Below, piece after piece: positions 30,774 through 44,104 of a stretch of 64,000 nt of DNA. Each line of letters starts with the position of its first letter. Positions within the stretch are counted from its first letter, which is position 1. The position numbers and the translations under genes are program-made. Below the pieces are notes generated by a model. The model searched no databases. It was not told where the DNA came from and saw only the letters and a program-made list of their open reading frames with translations. Origin of the DNA: Hippasteria phrygiana (taxonomy: Eukaryota; Echinodermata; Asteroidea; Valvatida; Goniasteridae); NCBI GenBank assembly GCA_037893225.1, contig JAZGUH010000413.1, forward strand, positions 806,001-870,000. Reading direction: 5' to 3'.

Positions 30774-33700
30774 ACATTTATTTTAACAACTGAATTGATC
30801 AAGAGCTATTGTTGTAAACTCTGCATTACTTGTCGTGTCAGAATGGCCGAGCGGTCTAAGGCGCCAGACTCAAGGTGATAAATCTTCACTGATCACAGTG
30901 ACAAAATGGGTGTTCTGGTCTCCGTGTAGAGGCGTGTGTTCAGATCCCACTTCTGACAACATCTTTTTTTTCCGGATCAAAAACAACCTGAAATAGTCAA
31001 GATATATTCCTAGAGACAAATAAGCTATTCGTATCGTGTCAGAATGGCCGAGCGGTCTAAGGCGCCAGACTTAAGGTGATCAATCTTCACTGATCGCAGT
31101 GTATAGTAGGTGTTCTGGTCTCCATGCGGAGTCGTGGGTTCGAATCCCACTTCTGACAACCTCTATTTTAACAACTGAATTCATCAAGATCTATTGCTGT
31201 AAACTCTGCAGTACGTGTCGTGTCAGAATGGCCGAGCGGTCTAAGGCTCCAGACTTAAGGTGAGAAATCTTCACTGATCGCAGTGTATAACTGGTGTTCT
31301 GTCTCCATACGGAGGCGTGGGTTCGAATGGCACTTCTGACAACCTTTACTTTAACACAAGTAACCAGAAATCATCAAGATCTATTGCTGTAAACTCTCAA
31401 GTATTTGTCGTGTCAGAATGGCCGAGAGGTCTAAGGCGCCAGACTCAAGGTGATAAATCTTCACGGATCACAGTGACAAATTGGGTGTTCTGGTCTCCGC
31501 ATGGAGGCGTGGGTTCGAATCCCACTTCTGACAACATTTGTTTTCTTGAACAAAAACAACCTGAAATAGTCAAGATCTATTCCTAGAGACTAAGCTATTC
31601 GTATCGTGGCAGAATGGCCAAGCGGTCCAAGGCGCCGGATTTTAGGTGATACATTTTTACTGATCGCAGTGTATATTAGGTGTTCTGGTCTCCATGCGGA
31701 GGCGTGGGTTCGAATCCCACTTCTGACAACCTCTATTTCAACAACTGAATTCATCAAGATCTATTGCTGTAAACTCTGCAGTACCTGTCGTGTCAGAATG
31801 GCCGAGCGGTCTAAGGCTCCAGACTTAAGGTGAGAAATCTTCACTGATTGCAGTGTATAATTGGTGTTCTGGTCTCCATGCGGAGGCGTGGGTTCGAATG
31901 CCACATCTGACAACCTTTACTTTAACACAAGTAACCAGAAATCATCAAGATCTATTGCTGTAAACTCTCAAGTATTTGTCGTGTCAGAATGGCCGAGCGG
32001 TCTAAGGCGCCAGACTCAAGGTGATAAATCTTCACTGATCACAGTGACATATTGGGTGTTCTGCTCTTCGCTTGGAGGCGTGGGTTCGAATCCCACTTCT
32101 GACAACATTTTGTTTCTTGAACAAAAACAACCTGAAATAGTCAAGATCTATTCCTAGAGACTAAGTTATTCGTATCGTGTCAGAATGGCCAAGCGGTCCA
32201 AGGCGCCGGATTTAAGATGATACATTTTCACTGATCGCAGTGCATATTAGGTGTTCTGGTCTCCATGCGGAGGCGTGGGTTCGAATCCCACTTCTGACAA
32301 CCTTTATTTTAACAACTGAATTCATCAAGATCTATTGCTGTAAACTCTGCAGTACGTGTCGTGTCAGAATGGCCGAGCGGTCTAAGGCTCCAGACTTAAG
32401 GTGAGAAATCTTCACTGATCGCAGTGTATAACTGGTGTTCTGTCTCCATACGGAGGCGTGGGTTCGAATGGCACTTCTGACAACCTTTACTTTAACACAA
32501 GTAACCAGAAATCATCAAGATCTATTGCTGTAAACTCTCAAGTATTTGTCGTGTCAGAATGGCCGAGCGGTCTAAGGCGCCAGACTCAAGGTGATAAATC
32601 TTCACTGATCACAGTGACATATTGGGTGTTCTGGTCTCCGCATGGAGGCGTGGGTTCGAATCCCACTTCTGACAACATTTTTTTTCTTGAACAAAAACAA
32701 CCTGAAATAGTCAAGATCTATTCCTAGAGACTAAGTTATTCGTATCGTGTCAGAATGGCCAAGTGGTCCAAGGCGACGGATTTATGGTGATACATTTTTA
32801 CTGATCGCAGTGTATATTAGGTTTTCTGGTCTCCATGCGGAGGCGTGGGTTCGAATCCCACTTCTGACAACATTTATTTTAACAACTGAATTGATCAAGA
32901 GCTATTGTTGTAAACTCTGCATTACTTGTCGTGTCAGAATGGCCGAGCGGTCTAAGGCGCCAGACTCAAGGTGATAAATCTTCACTGATCACAGTGACAA
33001 ATTGGGTGTTCTGCTCTCCGTGTAGAGGCGTGTGTTCAGATCCCACTTCTGACAACATCTTTTTTTTCCGGATCAAAAACAACCTGAAATAGTCAAGATA
33101 TATTCCTAGAGACAAATAAGCTATTCGTATCGTGTCAGAATGGCCGAGCGGTCTAAGGCGCCAGACTTAAGGTGATCAATCTTCACTGATCGCAGTGTAT
33201 AGTAGGTGTTCTGGTCTCCATGCGGAGTCGTGGGTTCGAATCCCACTTCTGACAACCTCTATTTTAACAACTGAATTCATCAAGATCTATTGCTGTAAAC
33301 TCTGCAGTACCTGTCGTGTCAGAATGGCCGAGCGGTCTAAGGCTCCAGACTTAAGGTGAGAAATCTTCACTGATCGCAGTGTATAACTGGTGTTCTGTCT
33401 CCATACGGAGGCGTGGGTTCGAATGGCACTTCTGACAACCTTTACTTTAACACAAGTAACCAGAAATCATCAAGATCTATTGCTGTAAACTCTCAAGTAT
33501 TTGTCGTGTCAGAATGGCCGAGAGGTCTAAGGCGCCAGACTCAAGGTGATAAATCTTCACGGATCACAGTGACAAATTGGGTGTTCTGGTCTCCGCATGG
33601 AGGCGTGGGTTCGAATCCCACTTCTGACAACATTTGTTTTCTTGAACAAAAACAACCTGAAATAGTCAAGATCTATTCCTAGAGACTAAGCTATTCGTAT

Positions 33701-34842
33701 CGTGGCAGAATGGCCAAGCGGTCCAAGGCGCCGGATTTTAGGTGATACATTTTTACTGATCGCAGTGTATATTAGGTGTTCTGGTCTCCATGCGGAGGCG
33801 TGGGTTCGAATCCCACTTCTGACAACCTCTATTTCAACAACTGAATTCATCAAGATCTATTGCTGTAAACTCTGCATTACCTGTCGTGTCAGAATGGCCG
33901 AGCGGTCTAAGGCTCCAGACTTAAGGTGAGAAATCTTCACTGATTGCAGTGTATAATTGGTGTTCTGGTCTCCATGCGGAGGCGTGGGTTCGAATGCCAC
34001 ATCTGACAACCTTTACTTTAACACAAGTAACCAGAAATCATCAAGATCTATTGCTGTAAACTCTCAAGTATTTGTCGTGTCAGAATGGCCGAGCGGTCTA
34101 AGGCGCCAGACTCAAGGTGATAAATCTTCACTGAACACAGTGACATATTGGGTGTTCTGCTCTCCGCTTGGAGGCGTGGGTTCGAATCCCACTTCTGACA
34201 ACATTTTGTTTCTTGAACAAAAACAACCTGAAATAGTCAAGATCTATTCCTAGAGACTAAGTTATTCGTATCGAGTCAGAATGGCCAAGCGGTCCAAGGC
34301 GCCGGATTTAAGATGATACATTTTCACTGATCGCAGTGTATATTAGGTGTTCTGGTCTCCATGCGGAGGCGTGGGTTCGAATCCCACTTCTGACAACCTG
34401 TGTTTTAACAACTGAATTCATCAAGATCTATTGCTGTAAACTCTGCTGCACGTGTCGTGTTAGAATGGCCGAGCGGTCTAAGGCGCCAGACTCAAGGTGA
34501 TAAATCTTCACTGATCACAGTGACATATTGGGTGTTCTGTTCTCCGTGTAGAGGCGTGTGTTCAGATCCCACTTCTGACAACTTTTTTTTTTCCGGATCA
34601 AAAACAACCTGAAATAGTCAAGATATATTCCTAGAGACAAATAAGCTATTCGTATCGTGTCAGAATGGCCGAACGGTCTAAGGCGCCAGACTTAAGGTGA
34701 TCAATCTTCACTGATCGCAGTGTATAGTAGGTGTTCTGGTCTCCATGCGGAGTCGTGGGTTCGAATCCCACTTCTGACAACCTCTATTTTAACAACTGAA
34801 TTCATCAAGATCTATTGCTGTAAACTCTGCAGTACGTGTCGT
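30774..34842 (+). repeat. 2096-bp repeated segment and flanks (21 units)
   Basis: Units: CAA-G 30837-30958, TAA-H 31038-31158, TAA-C' 31222-31341, CAA 31412-31533, TTA 31608-31728, TAA-C 31792-31912, CAA 31983-32104, TAA-D 32179-32299, TAA-C' 32363-32482, CAA 32553-32674, TAT 32749-32869, CAA-G 32933-33054, TAA-H 33134-33254, TAA-C' 33318-33437, CAA 33508-33629, TTA 33704-33824, TAA-C 33888-34008, CAA 34079-34200, TAA-D 34275-34395, CAA-G 34459-34580, TAA-H 34659-34779. The order from 30837 repeats at 32933, offset 2096 bp (11 units), including a shared GAGAGGTC D-loop change at 31412 and 33508. Confidence 0.92.
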
Positions 34843-37800
34843 GTCAGAATGGCCGAGCGGTCTAAGGCTCCAGACTTAAGATGAGAAATCTTCACTGATC
34901 GCAGTGTATAACTGGTGTTCTGTCTCCATACGGAGGCGTGGGTTCGAATGGCACTTCTGACAACCTTTACTTTAACACAAGTAACCAGAAATCATCAAGA
35001 TCTATTGCTGTAAACTCTCAAGTATTTGTCGTGTCAGAATGGCCGAGCGGTCTAAGGCGCCAGACTCAAGGTGATAAATCTTCACTGATCACAGTGACAT
35101 ATTGGGTGTTCTGGTCTCCGCTTGGAGGCGTGGGTTCGAATCCCACTTCTGACAACATTTTTTTTCTTGAACAAAAACAACCTGAAATAGTCAAGATCTA
35201 TTCCTAGAGACTAAGTTATTCGTATCGTGTCAGAATGGCCAAGCGGTCCAAGGCGACGGATTTATGGTGATACATTTTCACTGATCGCAGTGCATATTAG
35301 GTGTTCTGGTCTCCATGCGGAGGCGTGGGTTCGAATCCCACTTCTGACAACCTTTATTTTAACAACTGAATTCATCAAGATCTATTGCTGTAAACTCTAC
35401 AGCACGTGTCGTGTCAAATGGCCGAGCGGTCTAAGGCGCCAGACTCAAGGTGATAAATCTTCACTGATCACAGTGACATATTGGGTGTTCTGGTCTCCGT
35501 ATGGAGGCGTGGGTTCGAATCCCACTTCTGACAACATTTTTTTTCTTGAACAAAAACAACCTGAAATAGTCAAGATCTATTCCTAGAGACTAAGCTATTC
35601 GTATCGTGTCAGAATGGCCAAGCGGTCCAAGGCGCCGGACTTAAGGTGATAAATCTTCACTGATCGCAGTGTATATTAGGTTTTCTGGTCTCCATGCGGA
35701 GGCGTGGGTTCGAATCCCACTTCTCACAACCTTTATTTTAACAACTGAATTCATCAAGAGCTATTGTTGTAAACTCTGCATTACTTGTCGTGTCAGAATG
35801 GCCGAGCGGTCTAAGGCGCCAGACTCAAGGTGATAAATCTTCACTGATCACAGTGACATATTGGGTGTTCTGGTCTCCGTGTAGAGGCGTGTGTTCAGAT
35901 CCCACTTCTGACAACATCTCTTTTTCCGGATCAAAAACAACCTGAAATAGTCAAGATATATTCCTAGACACAAATAAGCTATTCGTATCGTGTCAGAATG
36001 GCCGAGCGGTCTAAGGCGCCAGACTTAAGGTGATCAATCTTCACTGATCGCAGTGTATAGTAGGTGTTCTGGTCTCCATGCGGAGTCGTGGGTTCGAATC
36101 CCACTTCTGACAACCTCTATTTTAACAACTGAATTCATCAAGATCTATTGCTGTAAACTCTGCAGTACGTGTCGTGTCAGAATGGCCGAGCGGTCTAAGG
36201 CTCCAGAGTTAAGGTGAGAAATCTTCACTGATCGCAGTGTATAATTAGTGTTCTGTCTCCATACGGAGGCGTGGGTTCGAATGGCACTTCTGACAACCTT
36301 TACTTTAACACAAGTAACCAGAAATCATCAAGATCTATTGCTGTAAACTCTCAAGTATTTGTCGTGTCAGAATGGCCGAGCGGTCTAAGGCGCCAGACTC
36401 AACGTGATAAATCTTCACTGATCACAGTGACATATTGGGTGTTCTGGTCTCCGCTTGGAGGCGTGGGTTCGAATCCCACTTCTGACAACATTTTTTTTCT
36501 TGAACAAAAACAACCTGAAATAGTCAAGATCTATTCCTAGAGACTAAGTTATTCGTATCGTGTCAGAATGGCCAAGCGGTCCAAGGCGACGGATTTATGG
36601 TGATACATTTTCACTGATCGCAGTGCATATTAGGTGTTCTGGTCTCCATGCGGAGGCGTGGGTTCGAATCCCACTTCTGACAACCTTTATTTTAACAACT
36701 GAATTCATCAAGATCTATTGCTGTAAACTCTACAGCACGTGTCGTGTCAAATGGCCGAGCGGTCTAAGGCGCCAGACTCAAGGTGATAAATCTTCACTGA
36801 TCACAGTGACATATTGGGTGTTCTGGTCTCCGTATGGAGGCGTGGGTTCGAATCCCACTTCTGACAACATTTTTTTTCTTGAACAAAAACAACCTGAAAT
36901 AGTCAAGATCTATTCCTAGAGACTAAGCTATTCGTATCGTGTCAGAATGGCCAAGCGGTCCAAGGCGCCGGACTTAAGGTGATAAATCTTCACTGATCGC
37001 AGTGTATATTAGGTTTTCTGGTCTCCATGCGGAGGCGTGGGTTCGAATCCCACTTCTCACAACCTTTATTTTAACAACTGAATTCATCAAGAGCTATTGT
37101 TGTAAACTCTGCATTACTTGTAGTGTCAGAATGGCCGAGCGGTCTAAGGCGCCAGACTCAAGGTGATAAATCTTCACTGATCACAGTGACATATTGGGTG
37201 TTCTGGTCTCCGTGTAGAGGCGTGTGTTCAGATCCCACTTCTGACAACATCTCTTTTTCCGGATCAAAAACAACCTGAAATAGTCAAGATATATTCCTAG
37301 ACACAAATAAGCTATTCGTATCGTGTCAGAATGGCCGAGCGGTCTAAGGCGCCAGACTTAAGGTGATCAATCTTCACTGATCGCAGTGTATAGTAGGTGT
37401 TCTGGTCTCCATGCGGAGTCGTGGGTTCGAATCCCACTTCTGACAACCTCTATTTTAACAACTGAATTCATCAAGATCTATTGCTGTAAACTCTGCAGTA
37501 CGTGTCGTGTCAGAATGGCCGAGCGGTCTAAGGCTCCAGAGTTAAGGTGAGAAATCTTCACTGATCGCAGTGTATAATTAGTGTTCTGTCTCCATACGGA
37601 GGCGTGGGTTCGAATGGCACTTCTGACAACCTTTACTTTAACACAAGTAACCAGAAATCATCAAGATCTATTGCTGTAAACTCTCAAGTATTTGTCGTGT
37701 CAGAATGGCCGAGCGGTCTAAGGCGCCAGACTCAAGGTGATAAATCTTCACTGATCACAGTGACATATTGGGTGTTCTGGTCTCCGTGTAGAGGCGTGTG

Positions 37801-38082
37801 TTCAGATCCCACTTCTGACAACATCTTTTTTTCCGGATCAAAAACAACCTGAAATAGTCAAGATATATTCCTAGAGACAAATAAGCTATTCGTATCGTGT
37901 CAGAATGGCCGAGCGGTCTAAGGCGCCAGACTTAAGGTGATCAATCTTCACTGATCGCAGTGTATAGTAGGTGTTCTGGTCTCCATGCGGAGTCGTGGGT
38001 TCGAATCCCACTTCTGACAACCTCTATTTTAACAACTGAATTCATCAAGATCTATTGCTGTAAACTCTGCAGTACGTGTCGT
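34843..38082 (+). repeat. 1333-bp higher-order unit, two copies and a partial (7 units each)
   Basis: Copy 1: TAA-C' 34843-34962, CAA 35033-35154, TAT 35229-35349, CAA 35413-35533 (1-nt deletion), TAA-E 35608-35728, CAA-G 35792-35913, TAA-H 35992-36112. Copy 2: TAA-C' 36176-36295, CAA 36366-36487, TAT 36562-36682, CAA 36746-36866, TAA-E 36941-37061, CAA-G 37125-37246, TAA-H 37325-37445. Partial: TAA-C' 37509-37628, then a CAA-to-CAA-G fusion 37699-37820 (CAA-type upstream flank, class G 3' half), TAA-H 37899-38019. Confidence 0.93.
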
Positions 38083-41000
38083 GTCAGAATGGCCGAGCGG
38101 TCTAAGGCTCCAGACTTAAGGTGAGAAATCTTCACTGATCGCAGTGAATAACTGGTGTTCTGTCTCCATACGGAGGCGTGGGTTCGAATGGCACTTCTGA
38201 CAACCTTTACTTTAACACAAGTAACCAGAAATCATCAAGATCTATTGCTGTAAACTCTCAAGTATTTGTCGTGTCAGAATTGCCGAGCGGTCTAAGGCGC
38301 CAGACTCAAGGTGATAAATCTTCACGGATCACAGTGACATATTGGGTGTTCTGGTCTCCGCATGGAGGCGTGGGTTCGAATCCCACTTCTGACAACATTT
38401 GTTTTCTTGAACAAAAACAACCTGAAATAGTCAAGATCTATTCCTAGAGACTAAGTTATTCGTATCGTGTCAGAATGGCCAAGTGGTCCAAGGCGACGGA
38501 TTTATGGTGATACATTTTTACTGATCGCAGTGTATATTAGGTTTTCTGGTCTCCATGCGGAGGCGTGGGTTCGAATCCCACTTCTGACAACCTTTATTTT
38601 AACAACTGAATTCATCAAGAGCTATTGTTGTAAACTCTGCATTACTTGTCGTGTCAGAATGGCCGAGCGGTCTAAGGCGCCAGACTCAAGGTGATAAATC
38701 TTCACTGATCACAGTGACATATTGGGTGTTCTGGTCTCCGTGTAGAGGCGTGTGTTCAGATCCCACTTCTGACAACATCTTTTTTTCCGGATCAAAAACA
38801 ACCTGAAATAGTCAAGATATATTCCTAGAGACAAATAAGCTATTCGTATCGTGTCAGAATGGCCGAGCGGTTTAAGGCGCCAGACTTAAGGTGATCAATC
38901 TTCACTGATCGCAGTGTATAGTAGGTTTTCTGGTCTCAATGCGGAGTCGTGGGTTCGAATCCCACTTCTGACAACCTCTATTTTAACAACTGAATTCATC
39001 AAGATCTATTGCTGTAAACTCTGCAGTACGTGTCGTGTCAGAATGGCCGAGCGGTCTAAGGCTCCAGACTTAAGGTGAGAAATCTTCACTGATCGCAGTG
39101 AATAACTGGTGTTCTGTCTCCATACGGAGGCGTGGGTTCGAATGGCACTTCTGACAACCTTTACTTTAACACAAGTAACCAGAAATCATCAAGATCTATT
39201 GCTGTAAACTCTCAAGTATTTGTCGTGTCAGAATTGCCGAGCGGTCTAAGGCGCCAGACTCAAGGTGATAAATCTTCACGGATCACAGTGACATATTGGG
39301 TGTTCTGGTCTCCGCATGGAGGCGTGGGTTCGAATCCCACTTCTGACAACATTTGTTTTCTTGAACAAAAACAACCTGAAATAGTCAAGATCTATTCCTA
39401 GAGACTAAGTTATTCGTATCGTGTCAGAATGGCCAAGTGGTCCAAGGCGACGGATTTATGGTGATACATTTTTACTGATCGCAGTGTTTATTAGGTTTTC
39501 TGGTCTCCATGCGGAGGCGTGGGTTCGAATCCCACTTCTGACAACCTTTATTTTAACAACTGAATTCATCAAGAGCTATTGTTGTAAACTCTGCATTACT
39601 TGTCGTGTCAGAATGGCCGAGCGGTCTAAGGCGCCAGACTCAAGGTGATAAATCTTCACTGATCACAGTGACATATTGGGTGTTCTGGTCTCCGTGTAGA
39701 GGCGTGTGTTCAGATCCCACTTCTGACAACATCTTTTTTTCCGGATCAAAAACAACCTGAAATAGTCAAGATATATTCCTAGAGACAAATAAGCTATTCG
39801 TATCGTGTCAGAATGGCCGAGCGGTTTAAGGCGCCAGACTTAAGGTGATCAATCTTCACTGATCGCAGTGTATAGTAGGTGTTCTGGTCTCAATGCGGAG
39901 TCGTGGGTTCGAATCCCACTTCTGACAACCTCTATTTTAACAACTGAATTCATCAAGATCTATTGCTGTAAACTCTGCAGTACGTGTCGTGTCAGAATGG
40001 CCGAGCGGTCTAAGGCTCCAGACTTAAGGTGAGAAATCTTCACTGATCGCAGTGAATAACTGGTGTTCTGTCTCCATACGGAGGCGTGGGTTCGAATGGC
40101 ACTTCTGACAACCTTTACTTTAACACAAGTAACCAGAAATCATCAAGATCTATTGCTGTAAACTCTCAAGTATTTGTCGTGTCAGAATTGCCGAGCGGTC
40201 TAAGGCGCCAGACTCAAGGTGATAAATCTTCACGGATCACAGTGACATATTGGGTGTTCTGGTCTCCGCATGGAGGCGTGGGTTCGAATCCCACTTCTGA
40301 CAACATTTGTTTTCTTGAACAAAAACAACCTGAAATAGTCAAGATCTATTCCTAGAGACTAAGTTATTCGTATCGTGTCAGAATGGCCAAGTGGTCCAAG
40401 GCGACGGATTTATGGTGATACATTTTTACTGATCGCAGTGTATATTAGGTTTTCTGGTCTCCATGCGGAGGCGTGGGTTCGAATCCCACTTCTGACAACC
40501 TTTATTTTAACAACTGAATTCATCAAGAGCTATTGTTGTAAACTCTGCATTACTTGTCGTGTCAGAATGGCCGAGCGGTCTAAGGCGCCAGACTCAAGGT
40601 GATAAATCTTCACTGATCACAGTGACATATTGGGTGTTCTGGTCTCCGTGTAGAGGCGTGTGTTCAGATCCCACTTCTGACAACATCTTTTTTTCCGGAT
40701 CAAAAACAACCTGAAATAGTCAAGATATATTCCTAGAGACAAATAAGCTATTCGTATCGTGTCAGAATGGCCGAGCGGTTTAAGGCGCCAGACTTAAGGT
40801 GATCAATCTTCACTGATCGCAGTGTATAGTAGGTGTTCTGGTCTCAATGCGGAGTCGTGGGTTCGAATCCCACTTCTGACAACCTCTATTTTAACAACTG
40901 AATTCATCAAGATCTATTGCTGTAAACTCTGCAGTACGTGTCGTGTCAGAATGGCCGAGCGGTCTAAGGCTCCAGACTTAAGGTGAGAAATCTTCACTGA

Positions 41001-42284
41001 TCGCAGTGAATAACTGGTGTTCTGTCTCCATACGGAGGCGTGGGTTCGAATGGCACTTCTGACAACCTTTACTTTAACACAAGTAACCAGAAATCATCAA
41101 GATCTATTGCTGTAAACTCTCAAGTATTTGTCGTGTCAGAATTGCCGAGCGGTCTAAGGCGCCAGACTCAAGGTGATAAATCTTCACGGATCACAGTGAC
41201 ATATTGGGTGTTCTGGTCTCCGCATGGAGGCGTGGGTTCGAATCCCACTTCTGACAACATTTGTTTTCTTGAACAAAAACAACCTGAAATAGTCAAGATC
41301 TATTCCTAGAGACTAAGTTATTCGTATCGTGTCAGAATGGCCAAGTGGTCCAAGGCGACGGATTTATGGTGATACATTTTTACTGATCGCAGTGTTTATT
41401 AGGTTTTCTGGTCTCCATGCGGAGGCGTGGGTTCGAATCCCACTTCTGACAACCTTTATTTTAACAACTGAATTCATCAAGAGCTATTGTTGTAAACTCT
41501 GCATTACTTGTCGTGTCAGAATGGCCGAGCGGTCTAAGGCGCCAGACTCAAGGTGATAAATCTTCACTGATCACAGTGACATATTGGGTGTTCTGGTCTC
41601 CGTGTAGAGGCGTGTGTTCAGATCCCACTTCTGACAACATCTTTTTTTCCGGATCAAAAACAACCTGAAATAGTCAAGATATATTCCTAGAGACAAATAA
41701 GCTATTCGTATCGTGTCAGAATGGCCGAGCGGTTTAAGGCGCCAGACTTAAGGTGATCAATCTTCACTGATCGCAGTGTATAGTAGGTGTTCTGGTCTCA
41801 ATGCGGAGTCGTGGGTTCGAATCCCACTTCTGACAACCTCTATTTTAACAACTGAATTCATCAAGATCTATTGCTGTAAACTCTGCAGTACGTGTCGTGT
41901 CAGAATGGCCGAGCGGTCTAAGGCTCCAGACTTAAGGTGAGAAATCTTCACTGATCGCAGTGTATAACTGGTGTTCTGTCTCCATACGGAGGCGTGGGTT
42001 CGAATGGCACTTCTGACAACCTTTACTTTAACACAAGTAACCAGAAATCATCAAGATCTATTGCTGTAAACTCTCAAGTATTTGTCGTGTCAGAATGGCC
42101 GAGCGGTCTAAGGCGCCAGACTCAAGGTGATAAATCTTCACGGATCACAGTGACATATTGGGTATTTTGGTCTCCGCATGGAGGCGTGGGTTCGAATCCC
42201 ACTTCTGACAACATTTTTTTTCTTGAACAAAAACAACCTGAAATAGTCAAGATCTATTCCTAGAGACTAAGCTATTCGTATCTT
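38083..42284 (+). repeat. 954-bp higher-order unit, four copies and a partial (5 units each)
   Basis: Order TAA-C', CAA, TAT, CAA-G, TAA-H. Copy 1: 38083-38202, 38273-38394, 38469-38589, 38653-38774, 38853-38973. Copy 2: 39037-39156, 39227-39348, 39423-39543, 39607-39728, 39807-39927. Copy 3: 39991-40110, 40181-40302, 40377-40497, 40561-40682, 40761-40881. Copy 4: 40945-41064, 41135-41256, 41331-41451, 41515-41636, 41715-41835. Partial: TAA-C' 41899-42018, CAA 42089-42210. The CAA genes of copies 1-4 all read AATTGCCGAG, a G9-to-T change absent at 42089. Copies 2 and 4 share GTTTATTAGG in the TAT intron, so amplification may have been by dimers. Confidence 0.93.
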
Positions 42285-42394
42285 ATCAGAATGGCCAAGC
42301 GGTCTAAGGCGCCGGATTTTAGGTGATACATTTTTTTGATATTAGGTGTTCTGGTCTCCATGCGGAGGCGTGGGTTCGAATCCCACTTCTGACA
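42285..42394 (+). tRNA. tRNA-Leu-like, anticodon TTA, 26-nt intron
   Basis: Same intron deletion type as 25008 but with one more T (ACATTTTTTTGATATTAGG). The T7 run inside the intron could itself end Pol III transcription early. The upstream sequence is TATCTTATCAGAA instead of TATCGTATCAGAA. Confidence 0.75.
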
Positions 42395-43982
42395 ACCTCT
42401 TTTTTAACAACTGAATTCATCAAGATATATTGCTGTAAACTCTGCAGTACCTGTCGTGTCAGAATGGCCGAGCGGTCTAAGGCGCCAGACTCAAGATGAT
42501 AAATCTTCACTGATCACAGTGACATATTGGGTGTTCTGGTCTCCGCATGGAGGCGTGGGTTCGAATCCCACTTCTGACAACATTTTTTTACTTGAACAAA
42601 AACAACCTGAAATAGTCAAGATCTATTCCTAGAGACTAAGCTATTCGTATCGTATCAGAATGGCCAAGCGGTCTAAGGCGCCGGATTTTAGGTGATACAT
42701 TTTTACTGATCGCAGTGTATATTAGGTGTTCTGGTCTCCATGCGGAGGCGTGGGTTCGAATCCCACTTCTGACAACCTCTTTTTTAACAACTGAATTCAT
42801 CAAGATCTATTGCTGTAAACTCTGCAGTACCTGTCGTGTCAGAATGGCCGAGCGGTCTAAGGCTCCAGACTTAAGGTGAGAAATCTTCACTGATTGCAGT
42901 GTATAATTGGTGTTCTGGTCTCCATGCGGAGGCGTGGGTTCGAATGCCACATCTGACAACCTTTACTTTAACACAAGTAACCAGAAATCATCAAGATCTA
43001 TTGCTGTAAACTCTCAAGTACATGTCCTGTCAGAATGGCCGAGCGGTCTAAGGCGCCAGACTCAAGGTGATAAATCTTCACTGATCACAGTGACATATTG
43101 GGTGTTCTGGTCTCCGCTTGGAGGCGTGGGTTCGAATCCCACTTCTGACAACATTTTTTTTCTTGAACAAAAACAACCTGAAATAGTCAAGATCTATTCC
43201 TAGAGACTAAGTTATTCGTATCGTGTCAGAATGGCCAAGTGGTCCAAGGCGACGGATTTATGGTGATACATTTTTACTGATCGCAGTGTATATTAGGTTT
43301 TCTGGTCTCCATGCGGAGGCGTGGGTTCGAATCCCACTTCTGACAACCTTTATTTTAACAACTGAATTCATCAAGAGCTATTGTTGTAAACTCTGCATTA
43401 CTTGTCGTGTCAGAATGGCCGAGCGGTCTAAGGCGCCAGACTCAAGGTGATAAATCTTCACTGATCACAATGACATATTGGGTGTTCTGGTCTCCGTGTA
43501 GAGGCGTGTGTTCAGATCCCACTTCTGACAACATCTTTTTTTCCGGATCAAAAACAACCTGAAATAGTCAAGATATATTCCTAGAGACAAATAAGCTATT
43601 CGTATCGTGTCAGAATGGCCGAGCGGTCTAAGGCGCCAGACTTAAGGTGATCAATCTTCACTGATCGCAGTGTATAGTAGGTGTTCTGGTCTCCATGCGG
43701 AGTCGTGGGTTCGAATCCCACTTCTGACAACCTCTATTTTAACAACTGAATTCATCAAGATCTATTGCTGTAAACTCTGCAGTACGTGTCGTGTCAGAAT
43801 GGCCGAGCGGTCTAAGGCTCCAGACTTAAGGTGAGAAATCTTCACTGATCGCAGTGTATAACTGGTGTTCTGTCTCCATACGGAGGCGTGGGTTCGAATG
43901 GCACTTCTGACAACCTTTACTTTAACACAAGTAACCAGAAATCATCAAGATCTATTGCTGTAAACTCTCAAGTATTTGTCGT

Positions 43983-44104
43983 GTCAGAATGGCCGAGCGG
44001 TCTAAGGCGCCAGACTCAAGGTGATAAATCTTCACGGATCACAGTGACATATTGGGTGTTCTGGTCTCCGCATGGAGGCGTGGGTTCGAATCCCACTTCT
44101 GACA
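43983..44104 (+). tRNA. tRNA-Leu(CAA) joined to a TTA-type spacer
   Basis: Intact CAA gene followed by CCTCTTTTTTAACAACTG, the flank normally found after TTA units, and then directly by another CAA gene (44168-44289). The crossover lies in the shared 3' exon, and the intervening TTA unit has been lost. Confidence 0.85.
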